Positions 55,704 through 63,610 of a DNA stretch of 64,000 nucleotides are shown here, piece after piece. The DNA is from G942493375 sp942493375 (GTDB taxonomy: Bacteria > Armatimonadota > UBA5829), in NCBI GenBank assembly GCA_942493375.1, contig OW818698.1, forward strand, positions 7,068,001 through 7,132,000. Reading direction: 5' to 3'. The notes beneath the pieces were generated by a model, which ran no database searches, was not told where the DNA came from, and worked only from the letters and a program-made list of their open reading frames with translations. The translations under genes and the position numbers were made by a program. The first letter of the stretch is position 1; each line of letters begins with the position of its first letter.

Positions 55704-57189
55704 CGGTATCAATCCATGGAATCCAAGTTCCGCTGTCAGACATTGTATTATCCCAATGCATTCCCATCCCAAATGGCAGGGACGCATAACACGGTTGAGA
55801 TTTGCTCTGTCTCCTGGTGAAAATGGTGTTGAGTTTGGGATTGATTCAATTTTTACCGCGTTTGATACCAGGCATCCAGTAAACAACACCAGCTATATAA
55901 GCGGTTGTGTGGACTATTTCCGGTGGACTGGCGATGTTGACTTCGTAAAGAAGAACATAGAAAAGATCCGCACTGCTATGCGCTATAACATGGGTGAATT
56001 AGGCGGAGCAAAGAACAAGCTCATTAAGTGCAATTGGGTTGGTCACGATGGTAAAGCCGGTTACACATTACTACCGGATGGTTCAAGAGATATGCACCAT
56101 GGACATGGAGTGGGTGGTAACTACTGGGACCTGCTACCAATTGGCAACGAGGATATGTATGCCACCACCTATTATTATCAGTCGCTTCTCGATATGGCAG
56201 ATCTGGAAGCAGCAATAAGTGCGCATCCGAAATGGGCTGTCCCGCACTCAACAGAATTTACTCCAGAACATCTGAAAGCAGAAGCTGCTGCTGTAAAACA
56301 GACTGCCAATGACAAGTTCTGGAATCCGGATACCGGCCGATTTGTAGCTTGTATTGATGTGGATGGTGTGTCTCATGACTATGGATATACATTCTTGAAT
56401 CTGGAAGCCATAACATATGGACTTGCCTCCAGTTCTCATTCAAAGTCAATAATGCAATGGGTAGATGGCAAGCGCATTGTCCCTGGAGATACATCTACCG
56501 GGCAGGATATATACCACTGGAGATTTGCTCCGCGTGCCAGCACTAAACGAAATCCTGATTGGTATTTCTGGGGTTGGTTTGGTGATGCCGTACCATGGGG
56601 GGCACAAGTCCAGGATGGTGGAGCTGTGCTTGGATTCTCTTACCACGACATACTCTCGCGGCTGGCTGTGGATGGTCCGGATTCAGCATGGAAGCGGTGT
56701 GAGGCGATTGCTGACTGGTATAATGATGTGGTGCAAGCTGGAGGAGTCAGGAAATACTATGCCACTTCACCTGGTGGAGCTACATTGCAGGGTGGGGGAA
56801 CTGCAGGTGGTCTGGGTATCGACTATGAGTTTGTGGAAACTATAATGGCACCATATACTATGATTGCAGGATTCCTCGGATATCATCCCAGAGCTGACGG
56901 ACTTGAAATCAAGCCACGGATACCATCTGACTGGCCAAGCTTAAAGATAACTCAATTGCGATACAGGCAAGCGATTCTTTCTATAAAGGCGTCAAAAAAT
57001 CAGATAATAATCGAATGCAAAGGCAATGTTCCTGCGAAGACTCGTCTGTATGTTGATCAGGGACTCTGGAATATCCATCAGGAGTCCATTAATCGGCCTC
57101 TTGTCTCTTATGACAAGACAGTGGAATCAAATGGAAGCATAGAAGTGGATATAAAAAACGGCAATGTGATTACATTGTCGAAGACATAG
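55667..57189 (+). CDS. Six-hairpin glycosidase (rhamnosidase-like), C-terminal part of a frameshifted gene
   Basis: This frame continues the gene that stops at 55703. It contains the rest of a beta-sandwich segment (RLRFALSPGENGVEFGI), the helical barrel (CVDYFRWTGDVDFVKKN, KFWNPDTGRFVAC, GWFGDAVPWGAQVQDGG) and a C-terminal beta-domain (GFLGYHPRADGLEIKPRIP). The acidic residues NEDMYATTYYYQS and WGAQVQDGG are candidate active-site parts. An ATG at 55522 opens the same frame but translates to unrelated sequence before base 55660, so it is not a real start. Exact substrate is not known. Confidence 0.72.
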
Positions 57190-57207
57190 TTCTATATGGG
57201 AGATAAC

Positions 57208-58035
57208 ATGAATACTAGTGGTTTACGCCCAAGCTTAATGACTGTTATGTCAGAGATGGGTAGAGCAGGCAAACGTTTAGAATTAATCGGGGCGTGTGAA
57301 GCGTCGGCAGGTAATATCTCAGTCTTCCTTGGCTGGGATACCGGACCAGTGGACGAGATATTTCCATTAACTGACGACTACATTCTGCCATATGCAGTCC
57401 CTACAATGGCAGGAGGCACATTCATTGTCACCGGTTCAGGGAGAAGACTTCCAGATATAGCCGACAATCCAACCGGAAGCCTTGGTTTGATCAGAGTCAG
57501 CGACGATGGGTTATCAGCAAAAATGCGCACAGCACCAGACAGGTTGTTTGAGAATCTGACGTGTGAATTCAACTCACATCTGGCTGTCCACCAGGATCGC
57601 ATTACAAGAACCGGGGGGGCATTCAGCGCAATCATACACGCACAGCCGCTCCATATGACGTTCTTGAGTCACATCAAAGCCTATCAGGACCAGGTAACCC
57701 TCAATAGACGCCTATACCGTTGGCAGGCGGAATGCCTGATGCAGATACCGGATGGCATCGGATATATTCCGTTTCATACACCAGGTTCCTGCGAGCTTGA
57801 ATCGGACAACATTGAGAAACTGCGAAAGCATGTTATAGTCCTGTGGGCAAAACACGGTGTAATGTCCCGTGCAGATGATTCAGTCCTGCACGCCTGCGAT
57901 TTCATAGAATATCTTGAGACAAGTGCCCGTTACGAGTTCATGAACCTGCAGATAGGTGAACCAGGTGAGGGGCTGCTAACTGAAGAAATAGACGAAGTAG
58001 TCAAGACTTTCAATATTGACCAGAATATCTTTTAA
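57208..58035 (+). CDS. Class II aldolase, L-rhamnulose-1-phosphate aldolase (RhaD)-like
   Basis: RhaD splits rhamnulose-1-phosphate into dihydroxyacetone phosphate and lactaldehyde. The protein follows E. coli RhaD over most of its length: GTFIVTGSGR, SLGLIRVSDDG, WQAECLMQIPDGIGYIPF with the glutamate, HTPGSCELE and VLWAKHGVM. Two of the three zinc histidines are kept (HAQ and KHG), but the second His of the HxH pair is Gln here. The ATG at 57208 is chosen because GGGAGAT lies before it, and an earlier ATG at 57196 overlaps this site. It follows the rhamnosidase-like gene by 18 bases, fitting rhamnose use. Confidence 0.8.
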   Translation: MNTSGLRPSLMTVMSEMGRAGKRLELIGACEASAGNISVFLGWDTGPVDEIFPLTDDYILPYAVPTMAGGTFIVTGSGRRLPDIADNPTGSLGLIRVSDDGLSAKMRTAPDRLFENLTCEFNSHLAVHQDRITRTGGAFSAIIHAQPLHMTFLSHIKAYQDQVTLNRRLYRWQAECLMQIPDGIGYIPFHTPGSCELESDNIEKLRKHVIVLWAKHGVMSRADDSVLHACDFIEYLETSARYEFMNLQIGEPGEGLLTEEIDEVVKTFNIDQNIF

Positions 58036-58051
58036 CAAACGCGAGGCTGCT

Positions 58052-58864
58052 ATGAAAATATACATTATGACTGATATGGAAGGCGTTTGCGGAATCATTG
58101 ACCATGACACTTGGGTAATACCGTCCGGTCGTTATTATGACTTGGGAAAGCGTCTTTTAACTCGTGAAGTGAATGCTGCCATAGAAGGATTTATCAGCGC
58201 AGGAGCCGATGAAATTCTGGTTGTTGACGGACATGGTGCAGGTGGCATAGATACAATTATATTAGATAACCGGGTTAAGTATCTCAGAATGAATCCTGGG
58301 ATATTTCCATTTATGCTGGATGAAACATATGATGGCATAGCCCACATCGGCCAGCATGCCAAAGCAGGCAGCGAATATGCTCATATGGCGCACACTGGAT
58401 GGTTCAATGTGTTGGATGAACAAGTGAATGGCGTATCGATTGGTGAGTTTGGGCAGATGACTCTCTGTGCAGCCGACCTGGGAGTGCCGGCTTTCTTTGC
58501 TTCCGGAGACAGTGCTTTCAAACTGGAAGCGGAAGCCTTTGTTCCAGGTATTGAATGTGTGGAAGTCAAATGGGGTACCACTCCAGGTTCAGGGGATGAA
58601 TGCACGCTCGAGGAATACAAGGAACGCAACCTGAGCGCCATTCATATGCATCCTGATGTTGCGTATCAAAGGATCAAGCAAGGTGCGTATGAAGCAGCCG
58701 CACGTCTCAAGGATGACCCGTCATCATTCTCTATGCCTGATGTAAAGGCACCCTATGAAATAACTCATCAATACAGAGCGTCTGCTGCCGGACCGGCATT
58801 TACAACAAGATCAAGAGGCAAGACAATGGCCGAAGCTCTTAACAGTTCAGGCGAAATAGTGTAG
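58052..58864 (+). CDS. M55-family D-aminopeptidase (DppA-like)
   Basis: DppA-type enzymes are zinc peptidases that release D-amino acids from peptides such as peptidoglycan fragments. Seen: the zinc ligands of the Bacillus enzyme are all present in place, Asp8 and Glu10 (TDMEG), His61 (DGHGAGG), His102 (GQHAKAG) and Glu132 (IGEFGQM); 270 residues is normal. The ATG at 58052 follows CGAGG; an upstream in-frame ATG at 58016 lies inside the preceding gene. It starts 16 bases after the aldolase and ends the operon. Confidence 0.92.
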   Translation: MKIYIMTDMEGVCGIIDHDTWVIPSGRYYDLGKRLLTREVNAAIEGFISAGADEILVVDGHGAGGIDTIILDNRVKYLRMNPGIFPFMLDETYDGIAHIGQHAKAGSEYAHMAHTGWFNVLDEQVNGVSIGEFGQMTLCAADLGVPAFFASGDSAFKLEAEAFVPGIECVEVKWGTTPGSGDECTLEEYKERNLSAIHMHPDVAYQRIKQGAYEAAARLKDDPSSFSMPDVKAPYEITHQYRASAAGPAFTTRSRGKTMAEALNSSGEIV

Positions 58865-58889
58865 CGAATTCATTGATTCTAGTTTTACC

Positions 58890-59009
58890 TAGTGCATTTG
58901 TGACTAAGTCTTGTATGTTTTATCTGTTCATATGTAACAGCAGAATGCATGTGACTAAACACGCGAACCGGATCTACAAATATGACAAGACTCAGTTACA
59001 TATGCACTA
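58890..59009. repeat. Imperfect inverted repeat between convergent genes
   Basis: The arms 58890-58921 and 58978-59009 are reverse complements at about 25 of 32 positions (core TAGTGCAT...ACT.AGTCTTGT). The right arm includes the stop codon of the FecR-domain gene. It may act as a two-way terminator or be a small mobile element. Confidence 0.65.
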
Positions 59010-60758
59010 ATGCCAGTGCCTTCGTTTGATATAACCAACCAAACCTACGGCGCCACAAGCTAAAGCCAAAATACTCGGAGGTTCCGGTACTACCCCCTGA
59101 TCATCAGATGTGGTTTTGTCATCATTTACTACCAGGGCGGTTAGCAATGCCGGACCAAGACTTTGAGCGAGGGCAGATAGTCCTCCACTCCCCATACCGA
59201 TACCGACTGGAACATTAGTTACACTATCGATTAAGGATGCCACAACTACAGGAGCTTCAGGCGTGATTTGTATACCTGCAGGAGAACTGATTGATGGGCC
59301 GACAGGTGCAGGAAACTCTACTGGGGGTGACATTTCAGGCCCGGTGATTTCCTCAAATGACCCCATTACCCGCATAACCTCACCTGCATCCAGCGAAACA
59401 GGCAATGCACCTGGTGCCACTAATGCAGTTATTGGTGACATCCAGTTCGCAGAGTTGCTGGCAAGTAGTACTCCACGGCCAAAGCCATTCGGAACGAAGT
59501 TACCTGGAACTGGATGTACTTCGAAAGGCAATGGAGTCTGTTCTTGATCGTTTTCGCTCCCTGTCGATGTGACTTTTTGTGTGCTTTCTTGTTGTTTGTT
59601 AGCAATAGGTTTTGGAGCGGAACTCTGTGCGCTGACATTTGTTTGTCCGGTAATCGTAATCAGGGTATGCAGCGAATCGCGTGAAAGGGCCGATACTGTG
59701 TAGCCACCATTTTTAGTCAGCCTGTAATCCCGAAGACCGCCACCCATAAATGCAGATAAAATGGCGTTGCATGTTGCCTCATCTGCACCGAGTCCGGATA
59801 GCGTCATATGATTAAGAGCTGCAGGTGGTTTACCACCACTCTGATCGATCAAATCTCGCAGTTTTTGCAATGCACTTCGACACATCTGAATGCGTTCAGT
59901 GTCCGATAGTCCGTCCGGACCATTCCCCGTTGACTGAAGAACTGGATTAATGAACCTGATTAATCTGCGTTCAAATCTTTCAAGCCAACTTGGAGCATGT
60001 TCATATTTGGCCAGCGTGTGGAACTTCTTCTGCAAATCCTGGAAAACAGATGGTTCTACATGTATAGGACCAATAATTGCAGTTCTACTCGATGATAACT
60101 GAAATCCTTCTGGACAATCCTTACTCTGACCTTTGTATGAGAAATTTACAGTGTGTTGGATAGTTTGTAATGTGGTCTCAGTGTTTACAGATTTATACTT
60201 AAACTGATAACCAGTACCGCGCGCAGCTGCTACTGCAGTTGGGCTGGATGTCTGCTGCTGTGAATCTACACCAAAGAATTGCGACACACGGGAAATAATA
60301 CTACCTTCGGTTACAAGATATGTATGCTGGCGAATTCCGTTTCGTGTGTAATCCAACATTCTGATCTGAACAGAGCTGTCATGATCAATTCGAACAGCGC
60401 TTCCATCGTGGAGAGTTATTATTGCTGAGGAGAGAGGACCAGTGACAACCGTATCTGAAACATTCAATATAGCCCCAACAGTCAGGTTAGTTTTCTTGCC
60501 ATCTATCGATACTATTTCGCCATTGCCATTCACTTCAGCCACAGAAGCACTGAACTCAAGCTTCTCACGTCTCAGGCCATCAGATATTAAGGCAGCTAAC
60601 ACTATGATAACGCCTAACAAAGCGTACATTCCCCAGCGTCTGAACCATGATCTAGGTGGAGAATCTGGCACAGGCGAACTCGCACGCCAGGATTTGGTAA
60701 GCGACTGTGTGGATCCATTATCGGTATCGTTTTTCTTTTTGGTCTCTTTTGTCGCCAC
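59007..60758 (-). CDS. FecR-domain protein with PEP-CTERM tail
   Basis: The 583-residue product has a short cytoplasmic N-terminus, one membrane segment (MYALLGVIIVLAALI), a FecR-type beta-domain (about 75-200: GKKTNLTVGAILNVSDTVVT, SAIITLHDGSAVRID), a helix-rich middle part, a long Pro/Ser-rich region, and a C-terminal sorting tail (VVPEPPSILALACGAVGLVGY then IKRRHWH). PEP-CTERM tails are recognised by exosortase in exopolysaccharide-making bacteria. The start is a GTG at 60758 because a GGAGGAAG lies six bases upstream; the longer frame from 60791 would begin before that site. Partner genes are not evident. Confidence 0.82.
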   Translation of the reverse strand: MATKETKKKNDTDNGSTQSLTKSWRASSPVPDSPPRSWFRRWGMYALLGVIIVLAALISDGLRREKLEFSASVAEVNGNGEIVSIDGKKTNLTVGAILNVSDTVVTGPLSSAIITLHDGSAVRIDHDSSVQIRMLDYTRNGIRQHTYLVTEGSIISRVSQFFGVDSQQQTSSPTAVAAARGTGYQFKYKSVNTETTLQTIQHTVNFSYKGQSKDCPEGFQLSSSRTAIIGPIHVEPSVFQDLQKKFHTLAKYEHAPSWLERFERRLIRFINPVLQSTGNGPDGLSDTERIQMCRSALQKLRDLIDQSGGKPPAALNHMTLSGLGADEATCNAILSAFMGGGLRDYRLTKNGGYTVSALSRDSLHTLITITGQTNVSAQSSAPKPIANKQQESTQKVTSTGSENDQEQTPLPFEVHPVPGNFVPNGFGRGVLLASNSANWMSPITALVAPGALPVSLDAGEVMRVMGSFEEITGPEMSPPVEFPAPVGPSISSPAGIQITPEAPVVVASLIDSVTNVPVGIGMGSGGLSALAQSLGPALLTALVVNDDKTTSDDQGVVPEPPSILALACGAVGLVGYIKRRHWH

Positions 60759-60912
60759 AGTAACTTCCTCCGAATAAGGCAGAGAAAGCATAATACGGCA
60801 TTATACCTCGCTTTTATCTGATATAAACAATTATATAAGATAATATTTACTTATTTTTAAAAATAGCTTTGGTAGATCATACAGCTTCTGCGGTAACAGT
60901 TCAGAGTTACTG

Positions 60913-61043
60913 GCATCTGTCATCCTGAGCCTCCAAGTTGGGGGCCAACCTATTTCAATTAAAAACATGTAATAGTAATGGGAGGCCAAATTGTGGTGCG
61001 GGCTTCTAGCCTGCCGTCCCGCGGGTTCCTCATGATGACAGAT
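60913..61043. repeat. Nested TGTCAT-ended element
   Basis: A 10-bp perfect outer stem (ATCTGTCATC / GATGACAGAT) encloses the 60918-60964 copy of the CCAAGTTGGGGG repeat and a GCGGGCTTCTAGCCTGC hairpin. It looks like one element that inserted into, or was built from, others. Confidence 0.75.
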
Positions 61044-61140
61044 TCCTATACTACTGAACTGTTGCCTTCTGCCTTGAATTTAACGGCCTCCTTTGGTATA
61101 CTGCTTCAGGTATAAGTATGTCTTTGGCAGTTTACGTTCT

Positions 61141-61217
61141 AACCCGCTTTATTCACCAAATTCTGCTTTCGACCGGCAGTAGGGGCGAAAGCGAGTCAAT
61201 CATGAATAATGCGGGCC
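61141..61217 (+). repeat. Dispersed structured element, copy C
   Basis: The element begins AACCCGCTTTATTCACC and ends TGAATAATGCGGGCC; the stem CCCGC/GCGGG closes it. The inner stem GCTTTCG/CGAAAGC is perfect and surrounds ACCGGCAGTAGGGG. It ends 30 bases before the proposed TTG start of the histidine kinase. Confidence 0.8.
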
Positions 61218-61247
61218 AATGAACACAGTAGTATGGGGTGGATTATT

Positions 61248-63026
61248 TTGAAGGAACCAGAGAAAAAGATAGCATGTTCACTAAAAGCCGACCCCATGCT
61301 TTTTGCCCGATTGAGCCGTTTAATTGCAGAGAGTCATTCACTTGAAGATGTCTTGCAGAGCATTCTTGAAGAAGCCGTTTGGGTATGTGGGGCAGTCCGT
61401 GGCTTTCTAGCACTGGTCGACTATGACAGAGGTGAACTGGATACCAGATACACCGCTGGAGTTGGCTGGAGTGAAGAAAAACGCATAGGGCGTCTACGAA
61501 TATCCGAAAGTACTGGTAAAGGTATAACCAGCTATGTAGCGGCTACAGCTGTTTCATATAGATCTGACAACGTTGCTGATGACCCTTACTATATCTCGTT
61601 TTTTGACGATGTTAAGAGCGAAATCGCCGTTCCACTGGTTGATCATTTTCAACGAGTTCGTGGAGTCATTAACATCGAGAGCGAGGAACTTGCACACTTT
61701 GATCAAGGGCATGAATGCACAATGGCAGGCCTGGCTGACCTTGCCGTAATTGCAATTACTATCGCTGATCAAAAAGCAAGAGAACGAGCCCTTCTTCAGG
61801 TCGGTCGAGAAGTCAATGCAATAGCTGACAAAGATACAATTCTCAAGCGAGTTATTGATATTCCTGCAGAAGCCTTAAAGTTTGAAGACTGCTCCTTGTT
61901 CCTCCGGGATGAGAGTACTGGAAAACTTGTATTAAGAGCCACCAGGGGGTTGTTGAAACAGAAAGTCTCAGAAGCCGCTTATGATTATGGTGAGGGCTTA
62001 ACAGGCTGGACTGCCCAGGCTGGAGAACCGGTCAGAGTAATGAATCCAGCACAGGATAAGCGTTGGCGAGGACGATATGAGGAAATCCCATCGATTGATG
62101 TTGGCGCATTTATGGCTGTTCCTATATTCAGCCATTTCGGGGTCATAGGTGTACTCAGGGTTCAGCGAAAGCGCAGCAAATACAAATGGTTCACCAATTC
62201 TTTCACAGAAGATGATGAAAGCATATTGGTCAATATCGCTACCCAGCTTGGTATAGCACTTGATAATGCAAGACTTATTGATCAGCTCGTAAAAACAGAA
62301 AGACTTGCCGCATGGGGCGAACTCTCCGCCAGAAGTGCGCACATGATTGGCAATCGTGTTTTCGCCATAAAGGGTGATGTAAATGAGCTTGAATACTATC
62401 TGGGTATGCTGGGGGCTGACTCGAAAAAAGCGCTTGAACTTTCAGACAGTATAAAAAGCGGCATATTCCTGCTTGAAGAAATACTCAATGAGTTCCGGGA
62501 CTTTGTCAAAGCTTCGCATCTAGACGTTGAGGAGTTTGATATAAACTGTGTTGTTCAGGAAGCTGCTCGGGAAGGTTTCCCAAAGCGGTCTGCTACACGT
62601 TTGTCAGTAGATATTACGCCTGGACTTCCTATACTGAAAGGTGACGCTAAGAAGTTAAAGCGTTGCTTCTCTGAAATACTTGAAAACTCAGTCAATTTCT
62701 TGATGGACTCCGGCGAAATCAAAGTAAGCACTGGTTTGATAGATGCTGAGGACAGGCAATGGCTCAAACCAGGTCAAAGGCACGGAGCTTATGTCAGGAT
62801 TAGATTTGAAGATAATGGACCTGGAGTTGAGTTAAAAGATAAGCCCAGGATATTCAATCCATTCGTAACCTCTCGTGCCAAGGGCATGGGGTTGGGATTG
62901 TCGATAGTCAAGGGGGTCATCGATTCCCACAATGGAGTTATTTATGAAGATGGAACTCCAGGGATAGGTGCCAGATTTAATATACTTTTACCATATGAAC
63001 CGGAATCGGACACCAGTGGTGATTGA
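61248..63026 (+). CDS. GAF-GAF sensor histidine kinase
   Basis: A soluble sensor kinase of about 592 residues without membrane segments. Seen: two GAF domains (about 15-170 and 180-340), a phospho-acceptor His365 in ARSAHMIGNRVFAIKGD, and an ATPase domain with N-box ILENSVNFL, G1 DNGPGV and G2 KGMGLGLSIVKG. GAF domains bind small ligands, nucleotides or haem; the signal is unknown. The start is uncertain: a TTG at 61248 with GGGGTGG before it is preferred, an ATG at 61233 lacks a ribosome site, and an ATG at 61209 lies inside the repeat. A receiver protein follows. Confidence 0.88.
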   Translation: MKEPEKKIACSLKADPMLFARLSRLIAESHSLEDVLQSILEEAVWVCGAVRGFLALVDYDRGELDTRYTAGVGWSEEKRIGRLRISESTGKGITSYVAATAVSYRSDNVADDPYYISFFDDVKSEIAVPLVDHFQRVRGVINIESEELAHFDQGHECTMAGLADLAVIAITIADQKARERALLQVGREVNAIADKDTILKRVIDIPAEALKFEDCSLFLRDESTGKLVLRATRGLLKQKVSEAAYDYGEGLTGWTAQAGEPVRVMNPAQDKRWRGRYEEIPSIDVGAFMAVPIFSHFGVIGVLRVQRKRSKYKWFTNSFTEDDESILVNIATQLGIALDNARLIDQLVKTERLAAWGELSARSAHMIGNRVFAIKGDVNELEYYLGMLGADSKKALELSDSIKSGIFLLEEILNEFRDFVKASHLDVEEFDINCVVQEAAREGFPKRSATRLSVDITPGLPILKGDAKKLKRCFSEILENSVNFLMDSGEIKVSTGLIDAEDRQWLKPGQRHGAYVRIRFEDNGPGVELKDKPRIFNPFVTSRAKGMGLGLSIVKGVIDSHNGVIYEDGTPGIGARFNILLPYEPESDTSGD

Positions 63027-63114
63027 TTCCATTTACTCGCATTATTAGCCTGACTTTCTTTGAAATCGGCTGCATAATGTGAATCCGAAATCGTTGTATT
63101 ATCAGGAGGGGTTT

Positions 63115-63549
63115 ATGTACCACGTTTTAGTTATAGATGATGAAGAAGCAGTGCGGAATGCAGTTAGAAGAAGACTTGAGCGCGAAGGCTATGAGGTAGA
63201 AACTGCAGATAATCAATCAGCGGGCACAGCTATGATTGCAGACAAGAATCCACCATACGATGTTGTTGTTACCGATATGGTAATGGAATCACCATCGAGT
63301 GGTTTAGAAATTCTTCAAGCAGCTATGTCACAGGATGTCTTTACTGAGGTGATTGTCCTCACTGCATATGGAAATGTTGCAAATGCTGTTGAGTGCATGA
63401 AACGCGGGGCGTTTGACTACGTCGAAAAGAATATACCTGGAGTCGATGTATTCGAGCTTCTGGCCATCAAATTGAGACAAGCTGTTGAGCGCCGACAGAA
63501 CTCAATTGCTACAATCCGTAAAGTTAAGCATTATACAGACTCAAAATAA
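63115..63549 (+). CDS. Receiver-only response regulator
   Basis: The 144-residue protein has a CheY-like receiver domain (Asp8-Asp9, phospho-acceptor Asp54 in VVTDMVM, Thr83 in LTAYG, Lys105 in YVEKN) and only a short helical tail of about 30 residues, so no DNA-binding domain is present. It probably passes the phosphate on or acts by binding a partner. The start at 63115 (MYHVLVIDDEE) follows AGGAGGGG. The gene lies 88 bases after the histidine kinase and is its likely partner. Confidence 0.9.
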   Translation: MYHVLVIDDEEAVRNAVRRRLEREGYEVETADNQSAGTAMIADKNPPYDVVVTDMVMESPSSGLEILQAAMSQDVFTEVIVLTAYGNVANAVECMKRGAFDYVEKNIPGVDVFELLAIKLRQAVERRQNSIATIRKVKHYTDSK

Positions 63550-63610
63550 AAATACACGCTATTCGCGACAGTTGGACTCTCGCGGAGAGCGTTGCGAATG
63601 ATGTGTGTTT

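Larger units (their letters stand above)
60759..61247. other. Repeat-rich divergent intergenic region
   Basis: There is no supported gene in these 489 bases. They contain an AT-rich stretch next to the FecR-domain gene (its promoter is probably here), a large TGTCAT-ended element (60913-61043) and copy C of the dispersed element (61141-61217), which directly precedes the histidine kinase. Confidence 0.6.

Noticed and set aside
61209..61232. ATG at 61209 as histidine kinase start
   Set aside because: It lies in the right arm of the repeat element and has no ribosome site.
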